A DNA stretch of 64,000 nt, taken from assembly GCF_046719765.1 (NCBI RefSeq), contig NZ_JABEBY010000006.1, positions 109,119 through 173,118 of the forward strand, written 5' to 3'. Positions 43,676 through 53,471 of this stretch are shown here, piece after piece. A model generated the notes under the pieces. It was not told the origin of the DNA, ran no database searches, and saw nothing but the letters and a program-made list of their open reading frames with translations. Position 1 is the stretch's first letter, and each line of letters starts with the position of its first letter. The stretch comes from Halonotius sp046719765 (GTDB lineage Archaea > Halobacteriota > Halobacteria > Halobacteriales > Haloferacaceae). Made by a program: the position numbers and the translations under genes.

Positions 43676-46597
43676 ATGTCAACGCAAACACCAAAACAGC
43701 TCGGCGGGATCGATTTCGGACTGATGGATCCCGAGACGTACCGTGACATCTCGGCGACGAAAGTGATCACGGCCGACACCTACGACGACGACGGCTACCC
43801 CATCGACATGGGGCTGATGGATCCACGGCTCGGCGTGATCGACCCCGGTCTCGAATGCCGAACCTGTGGTCAACACTCCGGCTCGTGTCCCGGCCACTTC
43901 GGCCACATCGAGCTCGCCGCACCGGTCATCCACGTCGGCTTTACCACGCTCATTCGGCGGCTCCTGCGAGCAACCTGTCGGGAGTGCGGCCGGCTGACGC
44001 TCACCGAGATGGAGATGGAGGAGTTCCGCGATGAGCTCGACCGCGCCGAGGATCTCGGCAAGGATCCCGACACGGTGCTGAAGGCGGCTGTCCGGCAGGC
44101 CCGCAAGGCTGGCAGCTGCCCGCACTGTGGCGAACCCCAGGCCGACATCAAACACGAGAAGCCGACGACCTACTACGAGGTACAAAACGTCCTGTCGGGC
44201 GAGTACTCCGAGATCATCGCCGAGGCGATGCAGCCCGACGAGGAGGACGAAGACGACGAGGGGATGAGCCCGCAGGCACTCTCCGACGAGACGGGCATCC
44301 CGCTCGACCGGATCAACCAGATTCTCGGCGGCGAGTTCCGCCCACGCGATGAGGGCCGCCGCGCCCTTGAGAAGGCACTCGATGTCGACCTCACCGAGGA
44401 GGACATGAACAAGCTGATGCCGAGCGATATCCGGGACTGGTTCGAGCAGATCCCCGATGAGGATATCGCGGTGCTCGGCATCGACGCCGAGGACTCCCGG
44501 CCGGAGTGGATGATCATGACCGTTCTCCCCGTGCCGCCGGTGACCGCCCGGCCATCGATCACGCTGGACAACGGCCAGCGCAGCGAGGACGACCTCACCC
44601 ACAAGCTGGTCGACATTATCCGGATCAACCAGCGGTTTATGGAGAACCGCGAGGCCGGCGCGCCCCAGCTGATCATCGAGGATCTTTGGGAGCTGCTGCA
44701 GTACCACGTTACCACCTTCGTTGACAACGAGATCTCGGGGACGCCGCCGGCCCGACATCGCTCGGGGCGACCCCTCAAAACCCTCAGCCAGCGACTCAAG
44801 GGCAAGGAGGGCCGCTTCCGTGGCAGCCTTTCGGGCAAACGCGTCAACTTCTCGGCGCGAACCGTCATCTCGCCGGATCCGACGCTTTCGCTCAACGAGG
44901 TCGGCGTGCCCGACCGCGTCGCCAGCGAGATGACGATCACGATCAACGTCACCGACCGCACCATCGAGGAGGCCAAACAGTACGTCGCCAACGGGCCGGA
45001 AACCCACCCCGGCGCGAACTACGTCAAACGGCCCGACGGTCGCCGGCTGAAGGTGACCGAGAAGAACTGCGAAGAGTTGGCAACGAAGATCGATGCCGGC
45101 TGGGAGGTCAACCGCCATCTGATCGACGGCGACATCGTGATCTTCAACCGCCAGCCGTCGCTCCACCGGATGTCGATTATGGCCCACGAGGTCGTCGTGA
45201 TGCCGTACAAGACGTTCCGGCTGAACACGACGGTCTGTCCGCCGTACAACGCCGACTTCGACGGCGACGAGATGAACATGCACGCCCTCCAGACCGAGGA
45301 GTCACGGGCTGAGGCGCGCGTGCTCATGCGCGTACAGGAACAGATTCTCTCGCCCCGATTTGGCGAGAACATCATCGGCGCGATCCAGGATCACATCTCG
45401 GGTACCTATCTGCTCACCCACGACAACCCCAACTTCACGGAGACCCAGGCACTCGACCTCCTGCGGGCGACACAGGTCGATGAGCTGCCGGAGCCTGACG
45501 GCGAGGACGAAAACGGCCCCTACTGGAGCGGTCGCACCGTCTTCTCGCTGCTGTTGCCCGATGAGCTGAACCTCGAATTCGACTCCTCGGCCGGCGATCA
45601 GGTTGTCATCGAGGACGGCCAGCTCCTCGAAGGCACGATCGACGAGGATGCAGTCGGCGCGTTCGGCGGCGAGATTGTCGACACCATTGTGAAAAAACAC
45701 TCCGAGACACGGGCGCGGGTCTTCATCAACGAGGTCGCCGCGCTGGCGATGCGGTCGATCATGCATTTCGGCTTCTCGATCGGGATCGACGACGAGTCGA
45801 TCCCGCCGGTCGCCGACGAGCAGGTCGACGAGGCCATCGACAACGCCTACGACCGGATCGAGGAGCTGATCGACACCTACCGGGCCGGCGATCTCGAATC
45901 GCTGCCCGGCCGGACAGTCGATGAGACTCTGGAGATGAAGATCATGCAAACCCTCGGCAAAGCCCGGGATTCCGCGGGTGAGATCGCCGAGGAACACTTC
46001 GACGACGACAACCCGGCGGTCGTGATGGCCCGCTCGGGGGCGCGTGGCTCAATGTTGAACCTCACGCAGATGGCCGGCTGTGTCGGCCAACAGGCTGTTC
46101 GCGGCGAGCGGATCAACCGCGGCTACGAGGATCGGACGCTGGCCCACTACGAGCCAAACGACCTCTCGGCGGAGGCCCACGGCTTCGTCGAAAACTCCTA
46201 CCGCGGCGGGCTGACCCCGCGGGAGTTCTTCTTCCACGCCATGGGTGGCCGCGAAGGGCTGGTCGATACGGCCGTCCGTACCTCGAAATCCGGCTACCTG
46301 CAGCGACGCTTGATCAACGCTCTGTCGGAGCTTGAGGTGCAGTACGACGGCACGGTTCGGGACACCTCCGATCGCGTCGTCCAGTTCGAGTTCGGCGAGG
46401 ACGGCACCTCGCCGGTGAAGGTCTCCTCCAGCGAGGACTTCGAGGTCGACGTTGAGGGGATCACCGACCGCGTCGTTGACGCCGAGTTCGACAGCGAAAG
46501 CGAGAAAGAGGCGTTCCTCAACCCATCGGAGCCGCCGACGAACCTCTCGGAGCACACTGACTCCGCGCTGACCTCGGAGGTGGAGTCCGATGACTGA
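43676..46597 (+). CDS. rpoA1: RNA polymerase subunit A'
   Basis: N-terminal part of the largest subunit, 973 aa. Zinc sites CRTCGQHSGSCPGHFGH and CRECG..CPHCGE lie near the N-terminus. The catalytic Mg2+ loop NADFDGDEMNMH is intact; the trigger/bridge region includes GGREGLVDTAVRTSKSGYLQ. It overlaps rpoA'' by eight bases. Confidence 0.97.
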   Translation: MSTQTPKQLGGIDFGLMDPETYRDISATKVITADTYDDDGYPIDMGLMDPRLGVIDPGLECRTCGQHSGSCPGHFGHIELAAPVIHVGFTTLIRRLLRATCRECGRLTLTEMEMEEFRDELDRAEDLGKDPDTVLKAAVRQARKAGSCPHCGEPQADIKHEKPTTYYEVQNVLSGEYSEIIAEAMQPDEEDEDDEGMSPQALSDETGIPLDRINQILGGEFRPRDEGRRALEKALDVDLTEEDMNKLMPSDIRDWFEQIPDEDIAVLGIDAEDSRPEWMIMTVLPVPPVTARPSITLDNGQRSEDDLTHKLVDIIRINQRFMENREAGAPQLIIEDLWELLQYHVTTFVDNEISGTPPARHRSGRPLKTLSQRLKGKEGRFRGSLSGKRVNFSARTVISPDPTLSLNEVGVPDRVASEMTITINVTDRTIEEAKQYVANGPETHPGANYVKRPDGRRLKVTEKNCEELATKIDAGWEVNRHLIDGDIVIFNRQPSLHRMSIMAHEVVVMPYKTFRLNTTVCPPYNADFDGDEMNMHALQTEESRAEARVLMRVQEQILSPRFGENIIGAIQDHISGTYLLTHDNPNFTETQALDLLRATQVDELPEPDGEDENGPYWSGRTVFSLLLPDELNLEFDSSAGDQVVIEDGQLLEGTIDEDAVGAFGGEIVDTIVKKHSETRARVFINEVAALAMRSIMHFGFSIGIDDESIPPVADEQVDEAIDNAYDRIEELIDTYRAGDLESLPGRTVDETLEMKIMQTLGKARDSAGEIAEEHFDDDNPAVVMARSGARGSMLNLTQMAGCVGQQAVRGERINRGYEDRTLAHYEPNDLSAEAHGFVENSYRGGLTPREFFFHAMGGREGLVDTAVRTSKSGYLQRRLINALSELEVQYDGTVRDTSDRVVQFEFGEDGTSPVKVSSSEDFEVDVEGITDRVVDAEFDSESEKEAFLNPSEPPTNLSEHTDSALTSEVESDD

Positions 46598-49280
46598 GTA
46601 CGACCACGTCACCGACGATATCAAAGCCGTCGTCGAGGACACCGAGCTTCCGCGTCGCCTCCGGCGGCGGGTGTACGACACCATCGAGGGCCGAGAAGGT
46701 GTTTCGACCGAACAGGCCGACGAGATCGCCCGCGCCGTCGAGGCGGAGTATCTCGACGCCCGGATCGAGCCGCTGGAGCCCGCCGGCACCGTCTCGGCCC
46801 AATCGATCGGGGAACCCGGCACCCAGATGAGCGTGCCGAGCGACGAGCGGATCGTCGTCCGCCGGGATGGAGAGACGGCCGTTACCGAGATCGGCCCGCT
46901 TGTCGATGAGCTACTGGCGGCCGACGACCGCGAGGTCAGAGCGATCGACGACCACGAGGTCGCCCGCGCACCCGGTGAGTTCGAAGTCCTCTCACTGAGA
47001 GACGACGAGCAGGTGCGTTGGAAACCGGTCGAGGAGATCAGTCGTCACGACGCGCCCGACGAACTCCTTGAGTTCACGCTGGAGTCTGGGCGACAGATTC
47101 GGGCGACGAAGGCTCACTCCTTCGTGACCCGGCGTGACAACGATGTTGTGCCGGTCGCTGGCGACGAGCTTTCGGAGGGCGATTGGCTCCCGGTCTCTCG
47201 CTCGTTCAGCATCGACGACGCGACAAGCGAGGTTGACCTCCGAGCGTACCTCCCGGCAGAGGACTACTGGTACACCTCGACGCTGACCGACGGCGGCGCG
47301 GCGACCCAGCCAGGCGGAGCCGACCAGCTCCGCAACAAGCGCGACGCGCTTGCGGCTGGCGAACTCGACGAGCATGCTGTCTACCCGAAAGGCGGCACCG
47401 TCTCGCTGCCTGAACGCTTCCCGCTCGATTCGGAGACCGGATTCTTCCTCGGTGCGTTTCTCGCGGAGGGTACTCTCACCGAGCATTACGTCTCGATCTC
47501 GAACGTCGATTCGACGTTCCAAGATCGTATCCGGGCGTTCGCCGACCGGTTCGATCTCTCGGTCAACGAGTACGCCAACGACAGCGGGTTCGCCGAGGGG
47601 TACGACATCCGCGTCAACGGCACCGTCCTTGCCGACTTCATCCGGGCGGCCTGTTACGATGACGGCGCGAAGACCGTGCCCGACTTTGCCTACGGGGCAA
47701 CCAAGGCGTTTGTCACCGGCTTACTCGCCGGCTACTTCAGCGGCGACGGCAACGTCGCCGATCGCGCGGTACGAGCGAGTTCAACCGACGACAGCCTGAT
47801 CGAGGGCGTCTCGCTACTGTTGGCACGGGTTGGCGTCTACGCAACGCTCGGATCGACCGACGACTCGCGGACGCTCCGGATTCCGGCGAGCTACGTGTCG
47901 GCGTTCCACGATCGCGTCGGCATGGTCGGCGACCGCGGCCGCGAACTCGATGCTCTCGCCGACGACATCGACGCCGACACTCCCGACGCGACCGACCAGA
48001 TCCCGAACTTCGGCGAGACGCTGCGAGCTGCGGCGTCGGCGGCTGGGATCCCCAGCCGACAGATCAACAGCGCGGAAAACCGCCAGCGGATCGGTCGCAA
48101 TCGGCTTCGGCGACTCGTCGATGAGATCGAATCGGCAACCGACGAGCGGCCGGTCGAACTCGATACCCTCCAGCAGGCCGTCGAGGGTGATGTGGTTTGG
48201 AACCGGATCGACTCTATCGAGACGGTCACGCCGGACGACGAGTACGTCTACGACGTATCCGTCGAGGGGCTGGAGACGTTTACTACGGCCAGCGGCGTCG
48301 TCACCCACAACACAATGAACACGTTCCACTACGCCGGTGTCGCCGAGATCGACGTGACACAGGGGCTGCCGCGGCTGATCGAGCTGGTCGACGCCCGCAA
48401 GGAGCCCGACACGCCGATGATGACGGTGTATCTCGACGACGAGTACGCCGAAAACCGCGAGAAAGCCCGCGAGGTCGTGTGGGCGCTTGAGGCGACGAAG
48501 ATCCTCGCGCTCGGCGACGTGTCGACGAACGTCGCCGACATGGTCGTCCGGATCGATCTCAACGAGGAGACGCTGTTGGAGCGGTGGCCGACCGTCGACG
48601 CCGCCGAGCCGATCGCCGAGGAGATCGCCGAGACGATCGAGGATGCCCTCGGCGTCGACACCCGGCATCAGGGGATGGCCATCGAGTTCGGCCCCAGCGA
48701 ACCGAGCTACCGTGAGCTGCTCCAGTTGGTCGAGGAGCTCCGGGAGATCGTCTTCAAGGGGATCGAGGACATCAGCCGCGTCGTCATCCGCAAGGAAGAG
48801 CTCGACGACGGCGAGGAGTTCGTCCTCTACACCGAGGGATCGGCCTTCGGCGACGTGCTCCGGATCGAGGGTGTCGATGCCAGCCGCTCGACCTGTAACA
48901 ACATCCACGAGATCAACGAGGAGCTCGGCATCGAGGCCGCCCGTGAGGCGATCATCAACGAGACGATCGACACGCTCCGCGAGCAGGGGCTCGACGACGT
49001 GAACGTTCGACACCTGATGCTCGTCGCCGATATCATGACCAACGAGGGCACCATCGAGTCGATCGGCCGCCACGGCATCTCCGGCTCGAAGGACTCCGTG
49101 TTGGCCCGGGCTGCGTTCGAGGTCACGGTCAACCACCTGCTGGATGCCGCGATCCACGGCGAGAGCGACGATCTCAACGGGATCATCGAGAACGTCATCG
49201 CGGGCAAACCGGTCTCGATCGGCACCGGCGACGTGCAGCTCCGGATGGGGTCGATGGAGACATCGCCGGCTGACGACTGA
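46590..49280 (+). CDS. rpoA2: RNA polymerase subunit A'' with intein
   Basis: C-terminal part of the largest subunit, 896 codons, of which residues 81-574 are an intein. The extein halves join at GEPGTQM and TMNTFHYAGV, the most conserved trigger-loop region, to give a normal polypeptide of about 402 aa. The extein C-terminal part shows GLPRLIELVDARKEPDTPMM, and ITxEG-like DVRHLMLVADIMT near the end. The polymerase can function only after splicing. It is followed by nusA after two bases. Confidence 0.97.
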   Translation: MTEYDHVTDDIKAVVEDTELPRRLRRRVYDTIEGREGVSTEQADEIARAVEAEYLDARIEPLEPAGTVSAQSIGEPGTQMSVPSDERIVVRRDGETAVTEIGPLVDELLAADDREVRAIDDHEVARAPGEFEVLSLRDDEQVRWKPVEEISRHDAPDELLEFTLESGRQIRATKAHSFVTRRDNDVVPVAGDELSEGDWLPVSRSFSIDDATSEVDLRAYLPAEDYWYTSTLTDGGAATQPGGADQLRNKRDALAAGELDEHAVYPKGGTVSLPERFPLDSETGFFLGAFLAEGTLTEHYVSISNVDSTFQDRIRAFADRFDLSVNEYANDSGFAEGYDIRVNGTVLADFIRAACYDDGAKTVPDFAYGATKAFVTGLLAGYFSGDGNVADRAVRASSTDDSLIEGVSLLLARVGVYATLGSTDDSRTLRIPASYVSAFHDRVGMVGDRGRELDALADDIDADTPDATDQIPNFGETLRAAASAAGIPSRQINSAENRQRIGRNRLRRLVDEIESATDERPVELDTLQQAVEGDVVWNRIDSIETVTPDDEYVYDVSVEGLETFTTASGVVTHNTMNTFHYAGVAEIDVTQGLPRLIELVDARKEPDTPMMTVYLDDEYAENREKAREVVWALEATKILALGDVSTNVADMVVRIDLNEETLLERWPTVDAAEPIAEEIAETIEDALGVDTRHQGMAIEFGPSEPSYRELLQLVEELREIVFKGIEDISRVVIRKEELDDGEEFVLYTEGSAFGDVLRIEGVDASRSTCNNIHEINEELGIEAAREAIINETIDTLREQGLDDVNVRHLMLVADIMTNEGTIESIGRHGISGSKDSVLARAAFEVTVNHLLDAAIHGESDDLNGIIENVIAGKPVSIGTGDVQLRMGSMETSPADD
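46830..48311 (+). other. In-frame intein with LAGLIDADG endonuclease
   Basis: A 494-residue intein. It starts with Ser (SVPSDERIVV, block A), has the block B motif TKAH (Thr173, His176 of the ORF), and ends VVTHN before a Thr at position +1, so splicing would use Ser1 and Thr+1 nucleophiles and a terminal Asn. The two dodecapeptide endonuclease motifs are FFLGAFLAEG (about residue 285) and LLAGYFSGDG (about 380); both keep an acidic residue, so DNA cleavage may be intact. Reported haloarchaeal RpoA'' inteins lie at this kind of site as far as I recall. Confidence 0.95.
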
Positions 49281-49282
49281 CG

Positions 49283-49702
49283 ATGCGGGTCACCCTGTCG
49301 GCAGACGCAAAGCGGTTCATGCGGCTGTTCGCCGAGGCGACCGACATCAACCCACGGGACTGTCTCGTCGAGGATGACCGCGTTGTCTTCGTGATCCCGG
49401 CCGACGAGATGGCGGATGCGATCGGCCCCGACGGCCACACCGTCGAGCGCGTCGAGGAGAAGCTGGGTCGGGAGATCGAGCTGATCGCCGACGCCGACAC
49501 GCCCGCGGCGTTCGTCGAGAGCACGCTGTCGCCGGCGGCAGTCCGCGGGGTGACGATCTCCGAACAGGGCGATCGGGTCGCCTACGTCGAGGTCGTCGAC
49601 GCCGACCGTGGGATCGCCATCGGCAGTGACGGCCGCCGGATCGAGACGGCTCGCAAGCTGGCCGAGCGACATTACGAGATCGACGACATCCAACTCACCT
49701 GA
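49283..49702 (+). CDS. nusA: NusA-like transcription factor
   Basis: A 139-aa archaeal NusA of two KH domains without the bacterial N-terminal domain. KH motifs: MADAIGPDGHTVERVEEKLG and GIAIGSDGRRIETARKLAER. It ends the polymerase operon and lies 178 bases before rps12. Confidence 0.94.
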   Translation: MRVTLSADAKRFMRLFAEATDINPRDCLVEDDRVVFVIPADEMADAIGPDGHTVERVEEKLGREIELIADADTPAAFVESTLSPAAVRGVTISEQGDRVAYVEVVDADRGIAIGSDGRRIETARKLAERHYEIDDIQLT

Positions 49703-49770
49703 TCGCTGGCGTTGGCGCGCTGTAAACGACGCTTACCGCCTCCACGGCTCTTTGTGGTCGTCAGCGACGA

Positions 49771-49834
49771 GCGACGAAACGGGCGCAAATTCGGTTAGCG
49801 ACCCCTGGGGAGCGATCTCAGCCCGTTTCGTCGC
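49771..49834. repeat. 14-bp perfect inverted repeat upstream of rps12
   Basis: GCGACGAAACGGGC (49771-49784) pairs perfectly with GCCCGTTTCGTCGC (49821-49834). The 36-base loop contains a second small palindrome CCCCTGGGG (49802-49810). It lies between nusA and the rps12 TATA box, so it may be a terminator or processing stem of the polymerase transcript, or a protein site. Confidence 0.85.
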
Positions 49835-49848
49835 CTCGAAAAAGGGAT

Positions 49849-49858
49849 GCTTAAGTAG
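49849..49858 (+). promoter_or_regulatory. TATA-like box of rps12-rps7
   Basis: GCTTAAGTAG, with its TTAAGTAG core 23-30 bases before the rps12 ATG. The same core precedes gap at 23000-23007. Confidence 0.65.
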
Positions 49859-49880
49859 CCGCGTCCGGAAGAGCGGTCAC

Positions 49881-50309
49881 ATGGCAAACGGCAAGTACGC
49901 AGCCCGCAAGCTCAAGAAAGACCGGCAGCAGCGACGCTGGTCTGACTCGGAGTACGCGCGACGCGAGCGCGGGCTCAAGAAAAAGTCCGACCCGCTTGAG
50001 GGCGCGCCGCAGGGCCGCGGCATCGTCCTGGAGAAGGTCGGCATCGAGGCAAAGCAGCCGAACTCCGCGATCCGGAAATGCGTCCGGGTGCAGCTGATCA
50101 AAAACGGCAAACAGGTCACCGCGTTCTGTCCCGGTGACGGCGCGATCTCGTTTATCGACGAACACGATGAGGTCACGATCGCGGGGATCGGTGGCGCGAA
50201 GGGTCGCGCGATGGGCGACCTTTCGGGTGTCAACTACAAAGTCGAGAAGGTCAACGGCGTCTCGATGATCGAACTCGTTCGCGGTAACGCCGAGAAACCG
50301 GTGCGATAA
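49881..50309 (+). CDS. rps12: 30S ribosomal protein S12
   Basis: 142 aa with the conserved loop KQPNSAIRKCVRVQLIKNGK and DEVTIAGIGGAKGRAMGD. ATG 49881 is the family start. The stop shares a base with the rps7 start (TAATG). Confidence 0.97.
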   Translation: MANGKYAARKLKKDRQQRRWSDSEYARRERGLKKKSDPLEGAPQGRGIVLEKVGIEAKQPNSAIRKCVRVQLIKNGKQVTAFCPGDGAISFIDEHDEVTIAGIGGAKGRAMGDLSGVNYKVEKVNGVSMIELVRGNAEKPVR

Positions 50310-50950
50310 TGTCTGAGAGCGAAGCCACACCCGACGACGAGGAGCCCGTCGACGAGGCTGCGGCCGAGGAGGCCGACGAGGAAGCCGTCGACGATGGCGC
50401 GAAGCTGTTCGGTGTCTGGTCGGTCGCGGAGATCGAGTACAACGATCCCTCGACCAAACGCTACATCAACGTGACGCCGATCGCTCACACGATGGGCCGA
50501 CACGCCGCCAAACAGTTCGAGAAAAGCGAGATCTCGATCGCCGAGCGGCTGATCAACCGGCTGATGCAGACCGAGGACAACACCGGCAAGAAACAGCAGG
50601 CGGCCAACATCGTCAAGGACGCCTTCGAGACGGTACACGAGCAGACCGACGACAACCCGGTGCAGGTGCTCGTTACCGCGGTCGAAAACGCCGCGCCGCG
50701 AGAGGAGACGGTGCGCCTGAAATACGGCGGGATCTCGGTGCCGAAAGCCGTCGACGTGGCCCCGCAGCGACGGGTCGATGAAGCACTGAAGTTCATCGCC
50801 CAGGGCACCCACAACGGCAGCTACAAATCGTCGACCGACGCCTCCGAGGCGTTGGCCCACCAGCTGATCGGTGCGGCCGACTACGACGTGGAAAGCTACT
50901 CGATCACCCAGAAAGAAGAGCGGGAACGCGTCGCCGCGGCAGCCCGCTAA
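50309..50950 (+). CDS. rps7: 30S ribosomal protein S7
   Basis: 213 aa: an acidic haloarchaeal N-terminal extension (about 1-30), then KLFGVWSVAEIEYNDPSTKRY and the RNA-binding GKKQQAANIVKDAFETV, ending in ERERVAAAAR. In most haloarchaea EF-2 follows soon after; here 3.6 kb of other DNA intervenes. Confidence 0.96.
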   Translation: MSESEATPDDEEPVDEAAAEEADEEAVDDGAKLFGVWSVAEIEYNDPSTKRYINVTPIAHTMGRHAAKQFEKSEISIAERLINRLMQTEDNTGKKQQAANIVKDAFETVHEQTDDNPVQVLVTAVENAAPREETVRLKYGGISVPKAVDVAPQRRVDEALKFIAQGTHNGSYKSSTDASEALAHQLIGAADYDVESYSITQKEERERVAAAAR

Positions 50951-51126
50951 CGTCGGTCATCCGGCTATTTTGAGCAGGTACAGCAACGATTCCACATTTT
51001 ATCGGTCAACTTGTTGGCCGAGCAGTGATACAAAAATCTTTGTAGACACAGCGAAAATACTAGATACTCACGTGGTTACTCTGCAGACACCTGCTTCGGG
51101 CTGTTGTAGATGACCACGACCCTCTC

Positions 51127-52491
51127 ATGAAACGCCGAACGTTCCTCCTCGGTGGCGGCCTGTTGGCAAGCCTAAGCCTTGGAGCGACCGCGACGAACGC
51201 GAGCCTTGCCGACAGCGTTAGCTCAGCGGCTGATTTTAGGATCCTCAACGAGTTTAATCGAACGGCGAACTTGGTCGCCAACCCGAGCACTCCAGATACA
51301 CTGTCAGCACATACGTGGACAACAAGTGACGTTACAAGCGATGTCGACATCGATACGATCGAGGTAGACTACGATTTCGGTGGGGCCGAAGCCACCTTCG
51401 AGAACGTCGACAGCGAAGACACCGCCAGCGATCCGGGTGATGTCATCGTCGAACTCACACGGGAGCTCAGCAGTGGTGTTGACAGATCTATTATCAATGT
51501 CAACGATGACGCGTACAGTGGTTCCTCGGCCGTATTCGATCTCTCAGGAGCCCAGACCACAAATATCGTTGCTGACCCGAACAATCCAAATCTCTCAGTT
51601 AAAATCAACGCTGACGATCCGGGGGCTGGCATTGAGAACCCCGCGTCAGCGGGTAGCTATACCCCGACGCTGACGCTGACAAACGCAAACGGTGAAACCG
51701 TCGAGGTAACCGCAGACCTGACACTGGTGTCTGGACAGTCGTTCTTTGCCACAACGATCACTGATGTTCCAGCAACGTACGCTGTGAACGATCCCATACA
51801 GGTTGACTACGAGATTGACAATACCGGCGATGAGGCTGATACGCAGGATATCGTCCTTCTCGTTGAGGGCACACAGGAGGATTCAACCTCAGTAACACTT
51901 GATCCGGCTGACCCACCTGCAACCGGTTCGCTGAGTTACACCCCCACAAGCAGCGATGGGGCCTCTTTATCACTCACCGTTGAGAGCAACGATGATAGCA
52001 GTTCGGAGACGATCACGAAGGGCAACACGTTTACCCTCTCGCTCGATCCGGACACAGCCGGGGCCACAGATGCGATTCACACGTGGAGTGCCGACACTGT
52101 CACCGAGAGCGAGTTCAACGACGGCGAGGATGTCGACACAATCGATGTCGACTACAGTGACAACAGCCAGGGGTCGACGTTGAATAATCTCAATGAGACG
52201 GATATCACCGTCAAGATGACCCGTCAATTAGATAGCGGCCCTGATCGATCAACGATCGATGTCAACAGCGGCGACTACAGTGGTGATACCGCGACGTTTG
52301 ATCTGAGTGGCATCTTTACGACTGATATCACGAACGACCCGAACAACCCTGATATCGTCGTGACCATCGGCGACAGTGATGACAACACCGGTGCAGAAAA
52401 CCCATCGCAGGGGAGTTATACGGCAACGATCACGCTCAACGGTGAAAACGGTAGTTCTGTCAGCGACACCGTAAGCTACGAGACGACATAA
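51127..52491 (+). CDS. Exported protein with internal duplication
   Basis: A 454-aa protein with a Tat-like signal (MKRRTFLLGGGLLASLSLGA) and an Asp/Thr/Ser-rich, lysine-poor body. Residues about 59-200 and 313-454 are clear copies: HTW at the start, then VDTI(E/D)VDY, ELTRELSSGVDRSIINVN against KMTRQLDSGPDRSTIDVN, YSGxxAxFDLSG, DPNNPN/DPNNPD and ENPxxSxGSYTxT(L/I)TL. Between them is a CARDB-like beta domain (DPIQVDYEIDNTGDEAD..). DNA here looks AT-richer than its neighbours. Probably a surface or secreted adhesive or structural protein; no catalytic motif was seen. Confidence 0.8.
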   Translation: MKRRTFLLGGGLLASLSLGATATNASLADSVSSAADFRILNEFNRTANLVANPSTPDTLSAHTWTTSDVTSDVDIDTIEVDYDFGGAEATFENVDSEDTASDPGDVIVELTRELSSGVDRSIINVNDDAYSGSSAVFDLSGAQTTNIVADPNNPNLSVKINADDPGAGIENPASAGSYTPTLTLTNANGETVEVTADLTLVSGQSFFATTITDVPATYAVNDPIQVDYEIDNTGDEADTQDIVLLVEGTQEDSTSVTLDPADPPATGSLSYTPTSSDGASLSLTVESNDDSSSETITKGNTFTLSLDPDTAGATDAIHTWSADTVTESEFNDGEDVDTIDVDYSDNSQGSTLNNLNETDITVKMTRQLDSGPDRSTIDVNSGDYSGDTATFDLSGIFTTDITNDPNNPDIVVTIGDSDDNTGAENPSQGSYTATITLNGENGSSVSDTVSYETT

Positions 52492-52500
52492 CCTGGGCTT

Positions 52501-53238
52501 TCACTCCGCGGTCGCGTACGCCCGCGTCATCTCCACCAACGATTTCCGATACTCGCTTTCGGTCGGATCATCGCCCAACGTTTTGAACCGCTGTTTGAAG
52601 CTCCCGAGATCAACCCCCGGCGCGGCCGCGGCCGCTGTGTCGGCCAGCTCGTAGAGCCGATGCTCGGCGTCGACGAGACCGTGGCGTTCGACCAACGCCA
52701 AGGCGAAGGCAGCGTTGACGACGGTCATCTCCGGATCTGCCCCCTTTGTTTCGACTGGAGAAAACCCCTTGTCGTCGCTGTTGTGGTCAGAAATCGCAGT
52801 TGCGAGCTTCGAGGCGAAAAAGTCCACAAGCTTGCTCGCGGGCGCAAGCGAGAGGGTGATATCGTCGGCGTAGATGTCCTTCATGTGGTTGGCGATCTGG
52901 TAGCAGTGGGCGAGCTTTCGGCGTTCGACTGACTCGCCGGCGAGGGCGAGAAACAGGGCTTCGTCGGTCGATTGGGTGTGGGAGGCGTGTCGTTGCTCAT
53001 AGCGGGCCATGTGGGCGAACTCATGCAAGGCCAGTTCGCGTGCCAGCACGCTGGTGGCCGCTTGCCGGGAGATGTTGAGGACGTGGTGGTCGTCGTAGTG
53101 GGCCGCCCACGTGCGCTCGTCTGGGTTTTCGCGGACGTGCACCTCGACGGGTCGTGAGAGACTGTATTCGGTTTCGAGGAGATCGGCCGCGCTCAAAAAC
53201 GGATCCGGGGCGACCGTTCCCTGGACACGAACATCCAT
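52501..53238 (-). CDS. Zinc metallopeptidase-like protein (HExxH)
   Basis: A 245-aa cytosolic-looking protein. The zinc motif is ELALHEFAHMARYEQRH, followed by STDEALFLALAGES, where the downstream Glu could be the third ligand (gluzincin-like). The block RKLAHCYQIANHMKDIYADD looks strongly conserved. I recall this as DUF5781 of haloarchaea. The ATG at 53238 (MDVRVQG) is preferred to a TTG five codons earlier. It converges with the exported-protein gene, leaving nine bases. Confidence 0.78.
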   Translation of the reverse strand: MDVRVQGTVAPDPFLSAADLLETEYSLSRPVEVHVRENPDERTWAAHYDDHHVLNISRQAATSVLARELALHEFAHMARYEQRHASHTQSTDEALFLALAGESVERRKLAHCYQIANHMKDIYADDITLSLAPASKLVDFFASKLATAISDHNSDDKGFSPVETKGADPEMTVVNAAFALALVERHGLVDAEHRLYELADTAAAAAPGVDLGSFKQRFKTLGDDPTESEYRKSLVEMTRAYATAE

Positions 53239-53471
53239 GTGTAAATGTACCAAGGCGTGGGAGCTATATGGGTGTTTCGCGGCTATACATGGTTGTCAGT
53301 TGAGAAGCTGGATCAATGAGTTAGGTGTAGAAAGCCCTCGACGCGCTCGACTCCCGGGACTCTCACGGCTCCCGTTGGTCGCCGTTCGATCGGATCGCGG
53401 TCTCCCTGCGGTCGACCGCGCGCTCGCTGCGCTCCTCGTTCGCTTCGCTCACTGGGGTGCTTACGTCGTCA

